A DNA stretch of 64,000 nt from Kaistia dalseonensis (lineage in GTDB: Bacteria; Pseudomonadota; Alphaproteobacteria; Rhizobiales; Kaistiaceae): NCBI RefSeq assembly GCF_030814715.1, contig NZ_JAUSVO010000002.1:434001-498000 (forward strand), in the 5' to 3' direction. The notes under the pieces were generated by a model. That model did no database searches. It saw only the letters and a list, made by a program, of their open reading frames with translations, and was not told where the DNA came from. The position numbers were made by a program, and so were the translations under genes. Position 1 is the first letter of the stretch. Each line of letters opens with the position of its first letter. Shown here one piece after another: positions 8,610 through 18,622 of this stretch.

Positions 8610-9221
8610 TCAGCCCTTGCCGGCCAGTTGGTCGATCTTCTTCTGCATTTCGTCGAGCTGGCGCTTCAGCACGTCGAAATCGCCCTCGGACTTGGCGTCG
8701 GCCTTGGTCTCGGTCTTGCCATCCGCGCGGCCATTCGGCCGGTCGGTCGTCGGAACGGGATCGGGGCGTCCGCCGCTGAACGGCAGGAACATGCGCATCG
8801 CCTGTTCGAACATCTCGGTATTGCGCCGCACCGTCTCCTCGATCGCCGAGAAGGCGCTCGGTCCGAAGGCGTTGGCCATCTGGCCTCGCAGCTTGTCTGA
8901 ATCGCGCGTCAGGCTGTCGATCGAGAAATCGAGATAGGTCGGCACCAGATTCTGCATCGAGTCGCCATAGAAGCGGATCAGCTGGCGCAGGAAGGTGATC
9001 GGCAGCAGGTTCTGGCCCTTGTTCTCCTGCTCGAAGATGATCTGGGTCAGCACCGAGCGGGTGATTTCCTCGCCCGACTTCGCGTCGAAGACGACGAAAT
9101 CCTCGCCCGTCTTCACCATGGTGGCGAGATCCTCGAGCGTGACATAGGTCGAGGTGCCCGTGTTGTAGAGCCGGCGGTTGGCGTATTTCTTGATCGTCGT
9201 CGGTTCTTGATCCTTGGCCAT
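8610..9221 (-). CDS. phaR: polyhydroxyalkanoate synthesis repressor PhaR
   Basis: Repressor that senses PHA granules and controls phasin and PHA genes. From the ATG at 9221 it is 203 residues. The N-terminal PHB/PHA-accumulation regulator DNA-binding domain (TTIKKYANRRLYNT, then TYVTLEDLA) is followed by PHB_acc repeats (ITRSVLTQIIFEQE and LLPITFLRQLIRFYGDS). The acidic/Lys tail ends in a coiled coil (FDVLKRQLDEMQKKIDQLAGKG). An in-frame ATG at 9233 has the better Shine-Dalgarno, so four more residues are possible. Divergent from phaA-phaB, with a palindrome between them. Confidence 0.95.
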   Translation of the reverse strand: MAKDQEPTTIKKYANRRLYNTGTSTYVTLEDLATMVKTGEDFVVFDAKSGEEITRSVLTQIIFEQENKGQNLLPITFLRQLIRFYGDSMQNLVPTYLDFSIDSLTRDSDKLRGQMANAFGPSAFSAIEETVRRNTEMFEQAMRMFLPFSGGRPDPVPTTDRPNGRADGKTETKADAKSEGDFDVLKRQLDEMQKKIDQLAGKG

Positions 9222-9379
9222 GTCCGCTTCCATCACCCCTCTCGTGATTGATCGGCCGCGCCACGCCGGCGACCCCAAGGGGTCCTCGGTTGCAGCCCTT
9301 CTCCCACCTATACGATAGGTGTTTTCGTGCGGGACCGCCAATGTTTTGTGCAACGCATCAGTTCTGATTTGCTGCGCGA

Positions 9380-9396
9380 TTGCTGCACTGCAGCAA
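9380..9396. promoter_or_regulatory. candidate PhaR operator
   Basis: Perfect 17-bp palindrome TTGCTGCA-C-TGCAGCAA in the phaR-phaA intergenic region, surrounded by further TGC/GCA triplets from 9350 to 9410. PhaR proteins studied in Paracoccus and Rhodobacter bind TGC-rich sites, so this fits autoregulation of phaR plus control of phaA-phaB. The assignment to PhaR is inference. Confidence 0.65.
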
Positions 9397-9497
9397 CGCA
9401 TTCATGCTGCCTCTGGTTGACATGAACCATGGGAGCAGTCTCTCATCGCCTCAATCGCTGAACCCCCATCGCGAAGAGTTTCGCCAAGGAGTTTGTC

Positions 9498-10679
9498 ATG
9501 GCTTCTGACAAGGATATCGTCATCGCAGCCGCCGGGCGCACCGCCGTCGGCGCCTTCAATGGCGCCTTCGGCACGACGCCGGCGCACCTTCTCGGCGCCG
9601 CCGTGATCAAGGGCGTGCTCGAGCGGGCGAAGACAGAAGCAGGCGAAGTCGACGAGGTCATTCTCGGCCAGGTGCTGACCGCCGCGCAGGGCCAGAATCC
9701 GGCCCGCCAGGCCTCCATCGCCGCGGGCCTGCCGATCGAAACCACCGCCTGGGGCCTCAACCAGGTCTGCGGCTCGGGCCTGCGCGCCGTGGCGCTCGGC
9801 CTGCAGCAGATCGCCAGTGACGACGCCGAGATCATCGTCGCCGGCGGCCAGGAATCGATGTCGCTCTCGACCCACGCCGCCTATCTGCGCGCCGGGACCA
9901 AGATGGGCGATCTCGGTCTCGTCGACACCATGATCAAGGACGGCCTCTGGGATGCCTTCAACGGCTATCACATGGGCATCACCGCCGAGAACGTGGCCCG
10001 CGAGTTCCAGATCACGCGCGGCCAGCAGGACGAGTTCGCCGTCGCCTCGCAGAACAAGGCCGAGGCGGCGCAGAAGGCTGGCAGGTTCAAGGACGAGATC
10101 ATTCCCTTCACGGTCTCGACCCGCAAGGGCGACATCATCGTCGACCAGGACGAATATATCCGCGCCGGCGCGACGCTCGAATCCGTCGCCAAGCTGCGCC
10201 CGGCCTTCACCAAGGACGGGACGGTCACCGCCGCCAACGCGTCGGGCCTCAATGACGGCGCCGCCGCCGTCGTGCTGATGACGGCGGGCGAAGCCGCCAG
10301 GCGCGGCCTGACCCCGCTCGCCCGCATCGCATCGTGGGCTACGGCCGGTGTCGACCCCGCTTTGATGGGCACGGGCCCGATTCCCGCCTCGCGCAAGGCG
10401 CTCGCCAAGGCCGGTTGGTCGAAGGACGAACTCGATCTCGTCGAGGCCAACGAGGCCTTCGCCGCGCAGGCCTGCGCCGTGAACAAGGAACTCGGCTGGG
10501 ATCCCGAGAAGGTCAACGTCAATGGCGGCGCCATCGCGATCGGCCACCCGATCGGCGCCTCGGGCGCCCGCATCCTGGTCACGCTGCTGCACGAGATGAT
10601 CCGTCGCGACGCCAAGAAGGGCCTCGCGACGCTCTGCATCGGCGGCGGCATGGGCATCGCGCTCACGGTCGAGCGCTGA
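9498..10679 (+). CDS. phaA: acetyl-CoA acetyltransferase (beta-ketothiolase)
   Basis: Condenses two acetyl-CoA to acetoacetyl-CoA, the first step of polyhydroxybutyrate synthesis. The 393-residue thiolase has the acyl-accepting C91 (NQVCGSG), H350 in GHPIGASG and the second catalytic cysteine C380 in CIGGGMG. Length is typical of biosynthetic thiolases. It is followed 56 bp later by phaB and is divergent from phaR, so this is the PHB operon. No PHA synthase gene is in the window. Confidence 0.96.
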   Translation: MASDKDIVIAAAGRTAVGAFNGAFGTTPAHLLGAAVIKGVLERAKTEAGEVDEVILGQVLTAAQGQNPARQASIAAGLPIETTAWGLNQVCGSGLRAVALGLQQIASDDAEIIVAGGQESMSLSTHAAYLRAGTKMGDLGLVDTMIKDGLWDAFNGYHMGITAENVAREFQITRGQQDEFAVASQNKAEAAQKAGRFKDEIIPFTVSTRKGDIIVDQDEYIRAGATLESVAKLRPAFTKDGTVTAANASGLNDGAAAVVLMTAGEAARRGLTPLARIASWATAGVDPALMGTGPIPASRKALAKAGWSKDELDLVEANEAFAAQACAVNKELGWDPEKVNVNGGAIAIGHPIGASGARILVTLLHEMIRRDAKKGLATLCIGGGMGIALTVER

Positions 10680-10735
10680 GATTAAACGGCTCCAGGCATC
10701 GGGCATAAACCGATCCGGACAAGCAGGGGGAAAAC

Positions 10736-11464
10736 ATGGGTAGAGTCGCCCTCGTCACAGGCGGTACGCGCGGCATTGGCGCGGCAATCGCCATCGCCCT
10801 GAAGGGCTCGGGCTATACGGTGGCTTCCACCTTTGCCGGCAATGTCGAGAAGGCGCACGCCTTCCGCGACGAGACCGGCATCGCCGTGTTCCAGTGGGAT
10901 GTCGGCGATGCCGCCGCCTGCGCCGCGGGCATCGCCGAGGTCGAGGCGGCCGTCGGGCCGGTCGAGATCCTCGTCAATAATGCCGGCATCACCCGCGACG
11001 GCTGGTTCCACAAGATGGACTACGATGCCTGGTCGGCGGTGCTGCGCACCAATCTCGATTCGATGTTCACCATGACGCGGCCCGTCATCGAGGGCATGCG
11101 TGATCGCGGCTTCGGCCGCATCATCAACATCTCCTCGATCAATGGCCAGAAGGGCCAGCTCGGCCAGGTGAACTACTCGGCCGCAAAGGCCGGCGTGATC
11201 GGCTTCACCAAGGCGCTGGCGCTGGAAAATGCCCGCAAGGGCATCACGGTCAACTGCATCTGCCCCGGCTATATCGACACCGACATGGTGGCGGGCGTGC
11301 CCGAGAAGGTTCTGGAAGGGATCATTGCGCAGATCCCGGTCGGCCGCCTCGGCAATGCCGATGAAATCGGCGCCGTCGTCGGCTATCTCGCCTCGGATCA
11401 GAGCGCCTTCATGACGGGCGCCGTGCTGACGATCAATGGCGGCCAGTACATCGCCAATGGCTGA
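10736..11464 (+). CDS. phaB: acetoacetyl-CoA reductase
   Basis: NADPH-dependent short-chain dehydrogenase that reduces acetoacetyl-CoA to (R)-3-hydroxybutyryl-CoA. The 242 residues have the cofactor glycine motif TGGTRGIG at the N-terminus, NNAGITRD, a catalytic serine in ISSINGQKGQ, and YSAAK for the Tyr/Lys pair. The C-terminus ITINGGQYIANG is characteristic of PhaB. It forms an operon with phaA. Confidence 0.96.
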   Translation: MGRVALVTGGTRGIGAAIAIALKGSGYTVASTFAGNVEKAHAFRDETGIAVFQWDVGDAAACAAGIAEVEAAVGPVEILVNNAGITRDGWFHKMDYDAWSAVLRTNLDSMFTMTRPVIEGMRDRGFGRIINISSINGQKGQLGQVNYSAAKAGVIGFTKALALENARKGITVNCICPGYIDTDMVAGVPEKVLEGIIAQIPVGRLGNADEIGAVVGYLASDQSAFMTGAVLTINGGQYIANG

Positions 11465-11546
11465 AGCCGATGGGACCGGGCCTCTGGTCCGGTCGCCGAT
11501 CATCGCCTCATAAGGGCCGCCTGTCGCGACGGGCCCCTCGCTACCG

Positions 11547-11578
11547 AGCCGCCCGCGCTACTTGCCGGGCGGCTTTCT
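11547..11578 (+). terminator. phaAB rho-independent terminator
   Basis: Stem AGCCGCCCG / CGGGCGGCT (11547-11555 and 11566-11574) followed by TTCTG and TTTT on the plus strand. It overlaps the stop codon of the convergent NYN gene. Confidence 0.7.
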
Positions 11579-13477
11579 GTTTTGGCTGTAGGCGGCGAGG
11601 ATGCGCTGGATCTCGTCGCCGATATCGCCATCCTCCTCGACCGGCGGTGTCGGCTGACGGACGACCGCCTTGGGCTGGGGCGCACGCGGCAATGCCGGCG
11701 CAGCGCTGGGCGCCGGCGCGTTGCGCGCCTTGACCGGCGCGATGTCCTCGGGAGCCGGCGCGGGTGCGGCCGCCTGTTCCGCCTCCTCGTTCACGACCAG
11801 GACATCCACCGCCTCGGCAATCGCCGCCAGGATCGAACTCTCGATCGGATCCTTGCCATCGGCCGCCTGATCAGCCGCGCTCGCCGCGGGACGACGCGCC
11901 GGCGGTCGCAGGGCAACAGGGCTCGACGGCCGGGGCGCAGGCGCCCGGGGCGGAACGGGCGCCTCCGGCTCTGGCGTGGCGGGACGGGCAAGCCGCGAGC
12001 GCGGCGGCGCGATCAAGGGGCGCGGACGGGGCTCCTCGACCGGCTGCGGCGGTTCATCCGGCACAGCCTCGGCCTTCGGAGCCGGCGCAGGCGCGGGCTC
12101 AACTGCGACCGGCGGAGGCGGCGTGACAATGACCTCCGGCTGCTCGATGACGGGCTCGGGAGCCGGCGGGTCAACGGGCGGCGGCGCCGCAACGGGGGCG
12201 GGAGCGGCGGCAGCCTTGCGGGGAGCCGGTGCCGGCTCCGGCGAAGGAGCGGGGATCGGCCGAACCTGGATCGGCCGAACCGGCTGGGGAATGGCCGCAG
12301 CGGGCGGCGGCACCGTGATCGGGCGCGGGGCACGCGGAGCCGACGGCTCGGGCGCCGGCATGGCCGGCGGCGCGGGAATGGGCGAAAGCCGGGCTGTCGA
12401 TCCGGACGCGCGCTGCGGCGCCTCGGGCTCGGCCGCAACCGGCTTCGGAGCCGGCCGGGCGGGCGCCTCTATCGCAGCCGGAGCCGAAGCCGCAGCCGGC
12501 GTGCCGTTGCCGCGCCCGACGATCCACGCATGGATGCGCTCTTCGACACCCTCATCCGTATCGATGCCGGCGCTGCGCGCGAGATAGAGCACCTGCTCCT
12601 TGAACACCTCCGCCAGCCTCTGCGGCGTATCCGTGGTCGAGAAGACGTGTCCCTTGAGGGCAAGGCCCTTGACGACGAAGGCGACCTGGCGCCGCGACAC
12701 GTTGCGTCCGCCGGCGACCATGCGCGCGGCCACGTTCTCGGCCGTCGCCTGGAAATGGTAGCCCTTCTCCGACACTTCGCTCGCCAGCGCGCGGAAGAGC
12801 TCGGAATAGACCTTGGGCGAATAGAGCGGGACGTTCGCCATCTGGTGGATGCGGCGGGCGAGAACGGCCAGCTCATCCTTTTCGTGGCCGGGGCGACCGG
12901 GGGTCGCTTCCTCGTCCACGTCTTCGATTTCCGGCGCGTCGGTATCGGCGATCGGCGCCAGCAACGCGATCAGCGCCTGCTCGTCGACGGCCCCGTCCGC
13001 GATCGCCCGGTAGCCCGCGGCCGTCATCACGGTCGAATAGATGGTGGTCGAACGATTATAGGAACGCAGCCGGAAAATGACGGGGGTCAGGTCGGAATCG
13101 GCCGAGAGAAGGATGAACTCCTCGAAGCCGGTCTGGTGGCCGAGCGCGTCGACGGTGTCGAGCACCATCTGGATTTCAGCGGAATTGCGCTCGCGGCCGG
13201 GGAGAGGCGGGCAATCGACGATCTGGAAGCCCTGCGACTGAAAGGCCGGCCGCGCCTTGCCGAGCAGCTTGGGATCGGCATAGCAGCGGCGCATCAGGAT
13301 CCGGCGCCGAACCGGCGTCTCGCCCCGCGGCTCGATCAGGAGACCCGCTTCGATCGCTTCGATCCAGGTCTGAGGGCGCAGGGCAAAACGTCGGGCGATG
13401 CCGGGATCACGTGCGCGCAGGCTCAGATAAAGACTGTCGTAATCGACGAACAATACACTCTTGACAGTGGCCGTCAT
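11558..13477 (-). CDS. NYN-domain (PIN-like) protein with long Pro/Ala-rich tail
   Basis: Putative RNase/RNA-binding protein of 639 residues. Residues 1-165 form a NYN/LabA-type PIN-like domain: LFVDYDSLYLSL, then ERNSAEIQMVLDTVDALG and FILLSADSDLTPVI, which carry the acidic catalytic residues. Residues about 195-315 look like a predicted helical or winged-helix (OST-HTH-like) segment. Residues about 320-600 are low-complexity Pro/Ala/Glu/Arg. The C-terminus regains order (DEIQRILAAYSQNRKPPGK). NYN proteins are usually metal-dependent nucleases; the substrate is unknown. It has no obvious operon partner. Confidence 0.85.
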   Translation of the reverse strand: MTATVKSVLFVDYDSLYLSLRARDPGIARRFALRPQTWIEAIEAGLLIEPRGETPVRRRILMRRCYADPKLLGKARPAFQSQGFQIVDCPPLPGRERNSAEIQMVLDTVDALGHQTGFEEFILLSADSDLTPVIFRLRSYNRSTTIYSTVMTAAGYRAIADGAVDEQALIALLAPIADTDAPEIEDVDEEATPGRPGHEKDELAVLARRIHQMANVPLYSPKVYSELFRALASEVSEKGYHFQATAENVAARMVAGGRNVSRRQVAFVVKGLALKGHVFSTTDTPQRLAEVFKEQVLYLARSAGIDTDEGVEERIHAWIVGRGNGTPAAASAPAAIEAPARPAPKPVAAEPEAPQRASGSTARLSPIPAPPAMPAPEPSAPRAPRPITVPPPAAAIPQPVRPIQVRPIPAPSPEPAPAPRKAAAAPAPVAAPPPVDPPAPEPVIEQPEVIVTPPPPVAVEPAPAPAPKAEAVPDEPPQPVEEPRPRPLIAPPRSRLARPATPEPEAPVPPRAPAPRPSSPVALRPPARRPAASAADQAADGKDPIESSILAAIAEAVDVLVVNEEAEQAAAPAPAPEDIAPVKARNAPAPSAAPALPRAPQPKAVVRQPTPPVEEDGDIGDEIQRILAAYSQNRKPPGK

Positions 13478-13692
13478 GAACTCTCCCTGCGGCGCATCCA
13501 GGTCTTCCGTCCCCGGCGGGCGAAAAAACGCAGCCGAAGCCCCCTTCGACCGACCCCTCTTGACCGAGCGTCCAACCTTTTAGCGATTCCTCCCGCGCCT
13601 GTCTCGCCTCGCAACAAGAATTGAACGCATCCCAGGTCCGGTTCCAGCTCCCGCCTGACCCAACGTCAGGCAGGAGCGTTTGACGCGGCGCC

Positions 13693-15309
13693 TCAGTGCC
13701 GGAAGTGACGCATTCCGGTGAAGACCATGGCGATGCCGGCCGCATCGGCGGCCGCGATCACTTCATCGTCCCGCATCGATCCGCCCGGCTGGATCACGGC
13801 CGTGGCACCCGCCTCGACAGCCGCCAGCAGACCGTCCGCGAACGGGAAGAATGCATCGGAGGCGACAACCGATCCCTTGGCGAGCGTCTCCTCGAGCCCG
13901 GCCGTCCGAGCGGCATCGGCCGCCTTCTTCGCGGCGATGGTGGAGGAATCGACGCGGCTCATCTGGCCTGCGCCGATGCCCACCGTCGCGCCGTGCCGCG
14001 CATAGACGATGGCGTTCGACTTCACATGCTTGGCGACGCGGAAGGCGAAGATCAGGTCGGCCAGTTCGGCCGCCGTCGGCGTGCGCCGCGTCACGATCTT
14101 CAGATCGCCGACGCCGATACGTCCCGCATCGCGGTTCTGGACCAGAAGCCCGCCGGCAACGGTACGGACCGTCAGGCCCGGCGTCGCCGGGTCCGGCAAT
14201 CCGCCGGCGACCAGCAGGCGGAGGTTCTTCTTGGCCGCGACGATCGCCACCGCCTCGTCGGTCGCATCCGGCGCGATGATCACCTCGGTGAAGATCTCGA
14301 CGATCCGGCGCGCCGCCTCGGCATCGAGCGTCCGGTTGAGCGCGACGATGCCGCCAAAGGCCGATACGGGGTCGGAGCGCAGCGCCAACTCATAGGCCTC
14401 GGCAATCGTCGAGGCCGTCGCCACACCCGATGGGTTCGCGTGCTTGATGATCGCGACTGCGGCCGTCTCGTCCGGATCGAACTCGGCCACCAGCTCATAG
14501 GCGGCGTCGGTATCGTTGATATTGTTGTAGGAAAGCTGCTTGCCCTGCAGCTGGCGGGCGGTGGCGACGCCGGGGCGCTTGTCGCCCGTCACATAGAAAG
14601 CCGCCGATTGATGTGGGTTCTCGCCATAGCGCATGACCTCGCGCAGCGAGCCGCCGAAGCTGCGATAGGCGGGCGTCTCAATATCGAGCACGCGCGCAAA
14701 CCAGCCGGAGACCGTCGCATCATAGGCCGCCGTGCGGGCAAAGGCCTTGGCCGCGAGATGCTTGCGGAATTCGAGCGAGGTCGCGCCGCCATTGGCCTCC
14801 AGCGTCTCCAGCACGGAGGCGTAGTCCGCCGGGTCGACGACGATGGTCACGAAGGCGTGGTTCTTCGCCGAGGCGCGGACCATGGCCGGTCCGCCAATGT
14901 CGATATTCTCGACCGCCGTCGCGTAGTCGGCGTTCTTCGCGATGGTCTCCTCGAACGGATAGAGGTTCACCACGACGAGATCGAACGGCTCGATGCCGTG
15001 CTCGGCCATCTCGGCCGCATGGGTCGGCTCATTGCGAATGCCGAGAATGCCGCCATGGATCATCGGATGCAGCGTCTTGACGCGGCCACCGAGAATTTCG
15101 GGAAAGCCGATGACATCGGCGACGTTGGTGGCCGGCAGTCCGGCGGAGACCAGCGCCTTGCAGGTCGAGCCGGTCGCGACGAGCGCGACGCCCCGCTCGT
15201 GCAGCGCGCGCGCCAGATCGATCAGGCCCGTCGAATCCGAGACCGAGAAAAGAGCACGTTTCATCGGAACGAGGTCGGGCATCTCGACCTTCGGCGCTAG
15301 CACGGCCAT
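13693..15309 (-). CDS. purH: bifunctional AICAR formyltransferase/IMP cyclohydrolase
   Basis: Catalyses the last two steps of IMP synthesis. From the ATG at 15309 (preceded by GAGGA) it is 538 residues. The N-terminal MGS-like IMP cyclohydrolase domain ([25 protein letters not shown]-type motif, [11 protein letters not shown]) is followed by the AICAR transformylase domain with KHANPSGVA and the C-terminal FFPFADGL...GSMRDDEVI segment. Length is typical. It is transcribed in the same direction as the heparinase-like gene 70 bp upstream. Confidence 0.97.
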   Translation of the reverse strand: MAVLAPKVEMPDLVPMKRALFSVSDSTGLIDLARALHERGVALVATGSTCKALVSAGLPATNVADVIGFPEILGGRVKTLHPMIHGGILGIRNEPTHAAEMAEHGIEPFDLVVVNLYPFEETIAKNADYATAVENIDIGGPAMVRASAKNHAFVTIVVDPADYASVLETLEANGGATSLEFRKHLAAKAFARTAAYDATVSGWFARVLDIETPAYRSFGGSLREVMRYGENPHQSAAFYVTGDKRPGVATARQLQGKQLSYNNINDTDAAYELVAEFDPDETAAVAIIKHANPSGVATASTIAEAYELALRSDPVSAFGGIVALNRTLDAEAARRIVEIFTEVIIAPDATDEAVAIVAAKKNLRLLVAGGLPDPATPGLTVRTVAGGLLVQNRDAGRIGVGDLKIVTRRTPTAAELADLIFAFRVAKHVKSNAIVYARHGATVGIGAGQMSRVDSSTIAAKKAADAARTAGLEETLAKGSVVASDAFFPFADGLLAAVEAGATAVIQPGGSMRDDEVIAAADAAGIAMVFTGMRHFRH

Positions 15310-15379
15310 GGCATCCTCACGGGTGATTGTGACGAGCCGGCGCGATAGCACGATTTCGGCCGCCGCGCAGCCCCGAACC

Positions 15380-17143
15380 TCAGCCGCCGAACGGCAACTC
15401 CGCCGTGCCCTCGTCGTCATTGCGACGACGGCCGCCCGCCTCGCTCACACGGCGGAAGCGCCAGCGCACCGAAGCCTGGTGCAGCGCGCGCCCATAGACG
15501 ACGATCTGCTCCGCGCGCCGGCTGCCGCGAATATCGGAGAGGCGGATGCTCTCCTCGATCATCGCGTCATGGCCATTGGTTTCGAATTCCCAGGCGGATC
15601 CATCGGGCAGCGCGAGCAGGACCGCATGGCCGCCCTTGATCCGGCTCGCCTTGACGGCCGGATGGAGATGAAAGCGGATCGCGAAGGAATCCTTACCGCC
15701 GCGCGCCACGGCCGCGCCGGTCGGGCTGGTGAAGCTGTCCATGCCATCCAGAACATCGCCATAGCGCGAAAGCGTCAGCCGCCTCTCATGGCGGATGCCG
15801 AAGCGCGAGACATAGCCATCGTGCGCGGCGGTGATGACCGTCTCGCCACGCTCCTCCTGGCGCGACAGCTCGACGCGCTGCGGCCCCGAGACGATCACCT
15901 CGCCGATCCGGCGCGAGAGCAGACTGCCGGTCAGGAAACGGCAGGAAGAGGAATCGTTGAGCGTGACGGTGGAATGGGCCGCCGTCGTGCGGGCGAGGCG
16001 GCGAAGCGCCAGATTGCCGCGGGCGGGGACACCGCAATTGACGACGATCGGATGCCGGCCGGCGCTCATCTCGAAGGAAAGACAGCCGGCATGGGCCTCG
16101 AGGGAAAGACCCGGCGCGGGCGGCGCGCCGGTATCGGTCAGCACCACCGTGTCGCCGGCATCGAGACGCTGATAGCCGGCATAGGGCGCATTGCGCACCG
16201 GCGCCCCGCGCGCATCGTCATAGGCGAGCACGGTGGCGAGAAGGCCGAGCTCCGTATCGCCCATGCCGTTGAACTTCGCGAACGAGCCATCGCCGTGCCG
16301 GAAGAAGCGCAGCATCGGCATCATGCGGTCGATCGCGCCGAGCAGCGCGGGCGTCGGCTGCAGGCCGCGCGCCGTGAACGCCTGCCGGAGCGGCAGCAGA
16401 TCGACCAGTATTTCCAGCACCGCGCCGGGATTGCGACCGACATGGCCGCCATCGGGCAGGACCTGACGCGCCAATTCGCGGTCGAGCCAGCGCGAGGCCT
16501 GCCGCACGAAGCGGGTCTGGTCGGAGAGCGAAAGCCCGGCCGCCGAGAGCGCCGTCACGACATGAAGCCGCGGCAGGCCAGGCCGCACATCGGGCGCGAT
16601 CCGGCGCAGCTGGCGCACCTGCTTGGTGAGCGAGCGCATGAAGCGGCGATAGAAGGCGTGGTCGCAGCCCTCGAGGATCAGCGGCGTCTGCGCGAGCCAG
16701 GAGATGATGCGCCGCGCCATGACCTGCGGATCGCGAGCCATCGGATCGTGGTTCTTCTGGAACTTGATCCACTCGTCGACCAGCGAGCGCGCATTCGAGC
16801 GCGAGACCGCGAGATCGGAGGCGCGCAGATGGCGAAGCCAGCCGAAGCCGTGCAGGCCCGCCGCCCATTCGGGCGATGGCGCCTCGATCTCGAACACCGA
16901 GAAGCCGGAGACATCGACGACATCGCCGGCAAAGACGAACCGTCCGGCATAGATGTCGTGCGCGATCGTCGGATCGGCCGTCCTGAGATCGGTCGGCGCA
17001 ATCAGCAGCCGATCCGGGATCTGGCCGAAATAGCGCCAGCGATAGAAGGCGCCGGCATGAAATGCATAGCGGGCGCGGCGCCAGGCCGACGCAAGCACGA
17101 AGCGGAAAAGCCGCCCCCGCCCGGACCCCGCTCGCAACGCCAT
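15380..17143 (-). CDS. heparinase II/III family protein
   Basis: Polysaccharide-lyase-like protein. From the ATG at 17143 (GGAGG 8 nt upstream) it is 587 residues. It has an N-terminal alpha-rich domain ([27 protein letters not shown]), a central toroid with [23 protein letters not shown] and [14 protein letters not shown], and a C-terminal beta-sandwich (Heparinase II/III-like) with [16 protein letters not shown] and [12 protein letters not shown]. This form sits between rsmB and purH in several Rhizobiales as I recall them. No signal peptide is obvious. Substrate unknown; cell-envelope glycan is only a guess. Confidence 0.85.
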   Translation of the reverse strand: MALRAGSGRGRLFRFVLASAWRRARYAFHAGAFYRWRYFGQIPDRLLIAPTDLRTADPTIAHDIYAGRFVFAGDVVDVSGFSVFEIEAPSPEWAAGLHGFGWLRHLRASDLAVSRSNARSLVDEWIKFQKNHDPMARDPQVMARRIISWLAQTPLILEGCDHAFYRRFMRSLTKQVRQLRRIAPDVRPGLPRLHVVTALSAAGLSLSDQTRFVRQASRWLDRELARQVLPDGGHVGRNPGAVLEILVDLLPLRQAFTARGLQPTPALLGAIDRMMPMLRFFRHGDGSFAKFNGMGDTELGLLATVLAYDDARGAPVRNAPYAGYQRLDAGDTVVLTDTGAPPAPGLSLEAHAGCLSFEMSAGRHPIVVNCGVPARGNLALRRLARTTAAHSTVTLNDSSSCRFLTGSLLSRRIGEVIVSGPQRVELSRQEERGETVITAAHDGYVSRFGIRHERRLTLSRYGDVLDGMDSFTSPTGAAVARGGKDSFAIRFHLHPAVKASRIKGGHAVLLALPDGSAWEFETNGHDAMIEESIRLSDIRGSRRAEQIVVYGRALHQASVRWRFRRVSEAGGRRRNDDEGTAELPFGG

Positions 17144-17254
17144 ACCCCCATACCTCCCTCGACCAACGCAAGCGCGGCCATTTCGAATCGCTGATGTGTT
17201 CGATCGGGCCAATCTAATGGCCCGATCGATCAAATTGAACCAGCTTGACGTTAC

Positions 17255-18622
17255 CTAGAGCTTCCGCAGCCGCGCCGCGAAAAACCCGTCCAAACCGGAC
17301 AAACGCGGCTCTTCTTGCGGAAGATCGGACGGAAGCGTCCTCAGGAAGCCATCGCGACAAATCGAATCGATTCCGCCGACATCGGCGGGAGCGACAGGCT
17401 CGAGCGCCAGCGGCAGCGTGCCGAGCGCGCGGTGGATCTGCGCCTCGCCCTCTGCCGGCTCAAGAGAGCAGGTGCAATAGACGAGCGTGCCGCCACGCTT
17501 CAGCAGCTCCGTCGCCTTGGTGAGCAGGCGGAACTGCAGATCGGCGAGAGCTGCGATATCGGCCGGACGCTTCAGGAAGGCGACATCGGGATGGCGGCGG
17601 ATCGTGCCGGTCGCCGAACAGGGCGCATCGAGCAGGATCGCATCGAAGAGCACGTCCGGCGTCCAGTTCTCGACATCGGCCGCGACCGTCTCGACCTTGA
17701 GATGCAGGCGCTCCAGATTCTCGCGGACGCGGGCGAGCCGCATCTCGGAAATATCGACCGCCGTCACGATCGCGCCGGCGGCGGCGAGCTGCGCGGTCTT
17801 TCCACCGGGGGCGGCGCAGAGATCGGCCACCAGCTTGCCCTCGACCGGACCGAGCAAACGCGCCGGCAAGGCGGCAGCCGCGTCCTGAACCCACCATTCG
17901 CCTTCGGCAAAGCCCGGCAGCGCCTCGATCGGCCCATGCGCGATCAGGCGGATCGAGCCGGTCGGCAGGACAATGCCACCCAATTGCTCCGCCCAGTAAT
18001 CGGGGCGGGATTTGACAGTGATGTCGAGCGATGGTTCCAGCACATGGGCGGCGGCGATGGCGCGCGCCGTCTCGGTGCCATAGGCCTTGGCCCAGCCGCG
18101 AAACAGCCAGTCCGGCGTGTTCAGGTCGATCTCGTCCTGGTCGGCCAGGATCGCATCACGCTGCTCGGTCAGGCGGCGCAGCACGGCATTCGTGAGGCCC
18201 TTGAAATGGCGGGCGTCGCGATCGCTCTCGGCGCTGTCGACGGCAACGGAGACCGCCGCATGGTCCGGCACGTCCATGAACAGGATCTGCGCCGCGGCAA
18301 TGTCGAGGATCGCCGCGAGCGGACCCGATTTCTTCGGCACGGGCTTGTCGAGGAAGCGGCCGAGCGCATCACGTATCTGCCCGTGGCGGCGAAGCGCCGT
18401 GCCGAGCAGTGCCCGGGCGAGTCCGCGCTCACGCGGGTCGAGCTTGTAGAAGGGGCCGTCCGTCGCTTCCAGCACGGCTTCGGTGGCGCGATGATCGACC
18501 AGCACGGCCTGGAGGGCGGCGGTCGCCGCCATGCGCGCTTCGACGCCGGCGGCGAGCTTGGGCTTGCGGGCCGGCGCGGCGCTCTTGTTTCCCTTGCGGG
18601 GCGCGGGCCGGTTCAACCCCAT
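17255..18622 (-). CDS. rsmB: RsmB-family 16S rRNA m5C methyltransferase
   Basis: SAM-dependent RNA (cytosine-5) methyltransferase, acting on 16S rRNA C967 in the E. coli homologue. The 455 residues have an N-terminal NusB-like RNA-binding domain (about 30-165) and a C-terminal Rossmann domain with [10 protein letters not shown], the [15 protein letters not shown] motif IV and the catalytic-cysteine motif [11 protein letters not shown]. It overlaps the htpX stop by 10 bp, suggesting coupled translation. Paralogous RNA m5C methyltransferases exist, so the exact target base is inferred. Confidence 0.92.
   Translation of the reverse strand: MGLNRPAPRKGNKSAAPARKPKLAAGVEARMAATAALQAVLVDHRATEAVLEATDGPFYKLDPRERGLARALLGTALRRHGQIRDALGRFLDKPVPKKSGPLAAILDIAAAQILFMDVPDHAAVSVAVDSAESDRDARHFKGLTNAVLRRLTEQRDAILADQDEIDLNTPDWLFRGWAKAYGTETARAIAAAHVLEPSLDITVKSRPDYWAEQLGGIVLPTGSIRLIAHGPIEALPGFAEGEWWVQDAAAALPARLLGPVEGKLVADLCAAPGGKTAQLAAAGAIVTAVDISEMRLARVRENLERLHLKVETVAADVENWTPDVLFDAILLDAPCSATGTIRRHPDVAFLKRPADIAALADLQFRLLTKATELLKRGGTLVYCTCSLEPAEGEAQIHRALGTLPLALEPVAPADVGGIDSICRDGFLRTLPSDLPQEEPRLSGLDGFFAARLRKL

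Noticed and set aside
11582-13624. 680-codon open frame opposite the NYN gene
   Set aside because: Arg/Gly-rich shadow of the Pro/Ala-rich tail on the other strand; no motifs.
15310-15379. Purine riboswitch upstream of purH
   Set aside because: Only 70 bp separate purH from the upstream gene and no aptamer-like conserved core is visible.
14993-17194. 733-codon open frame opposite purH and the heparinase-like gene
   Set aside because: Crosses two real genes antisense; no domain features.
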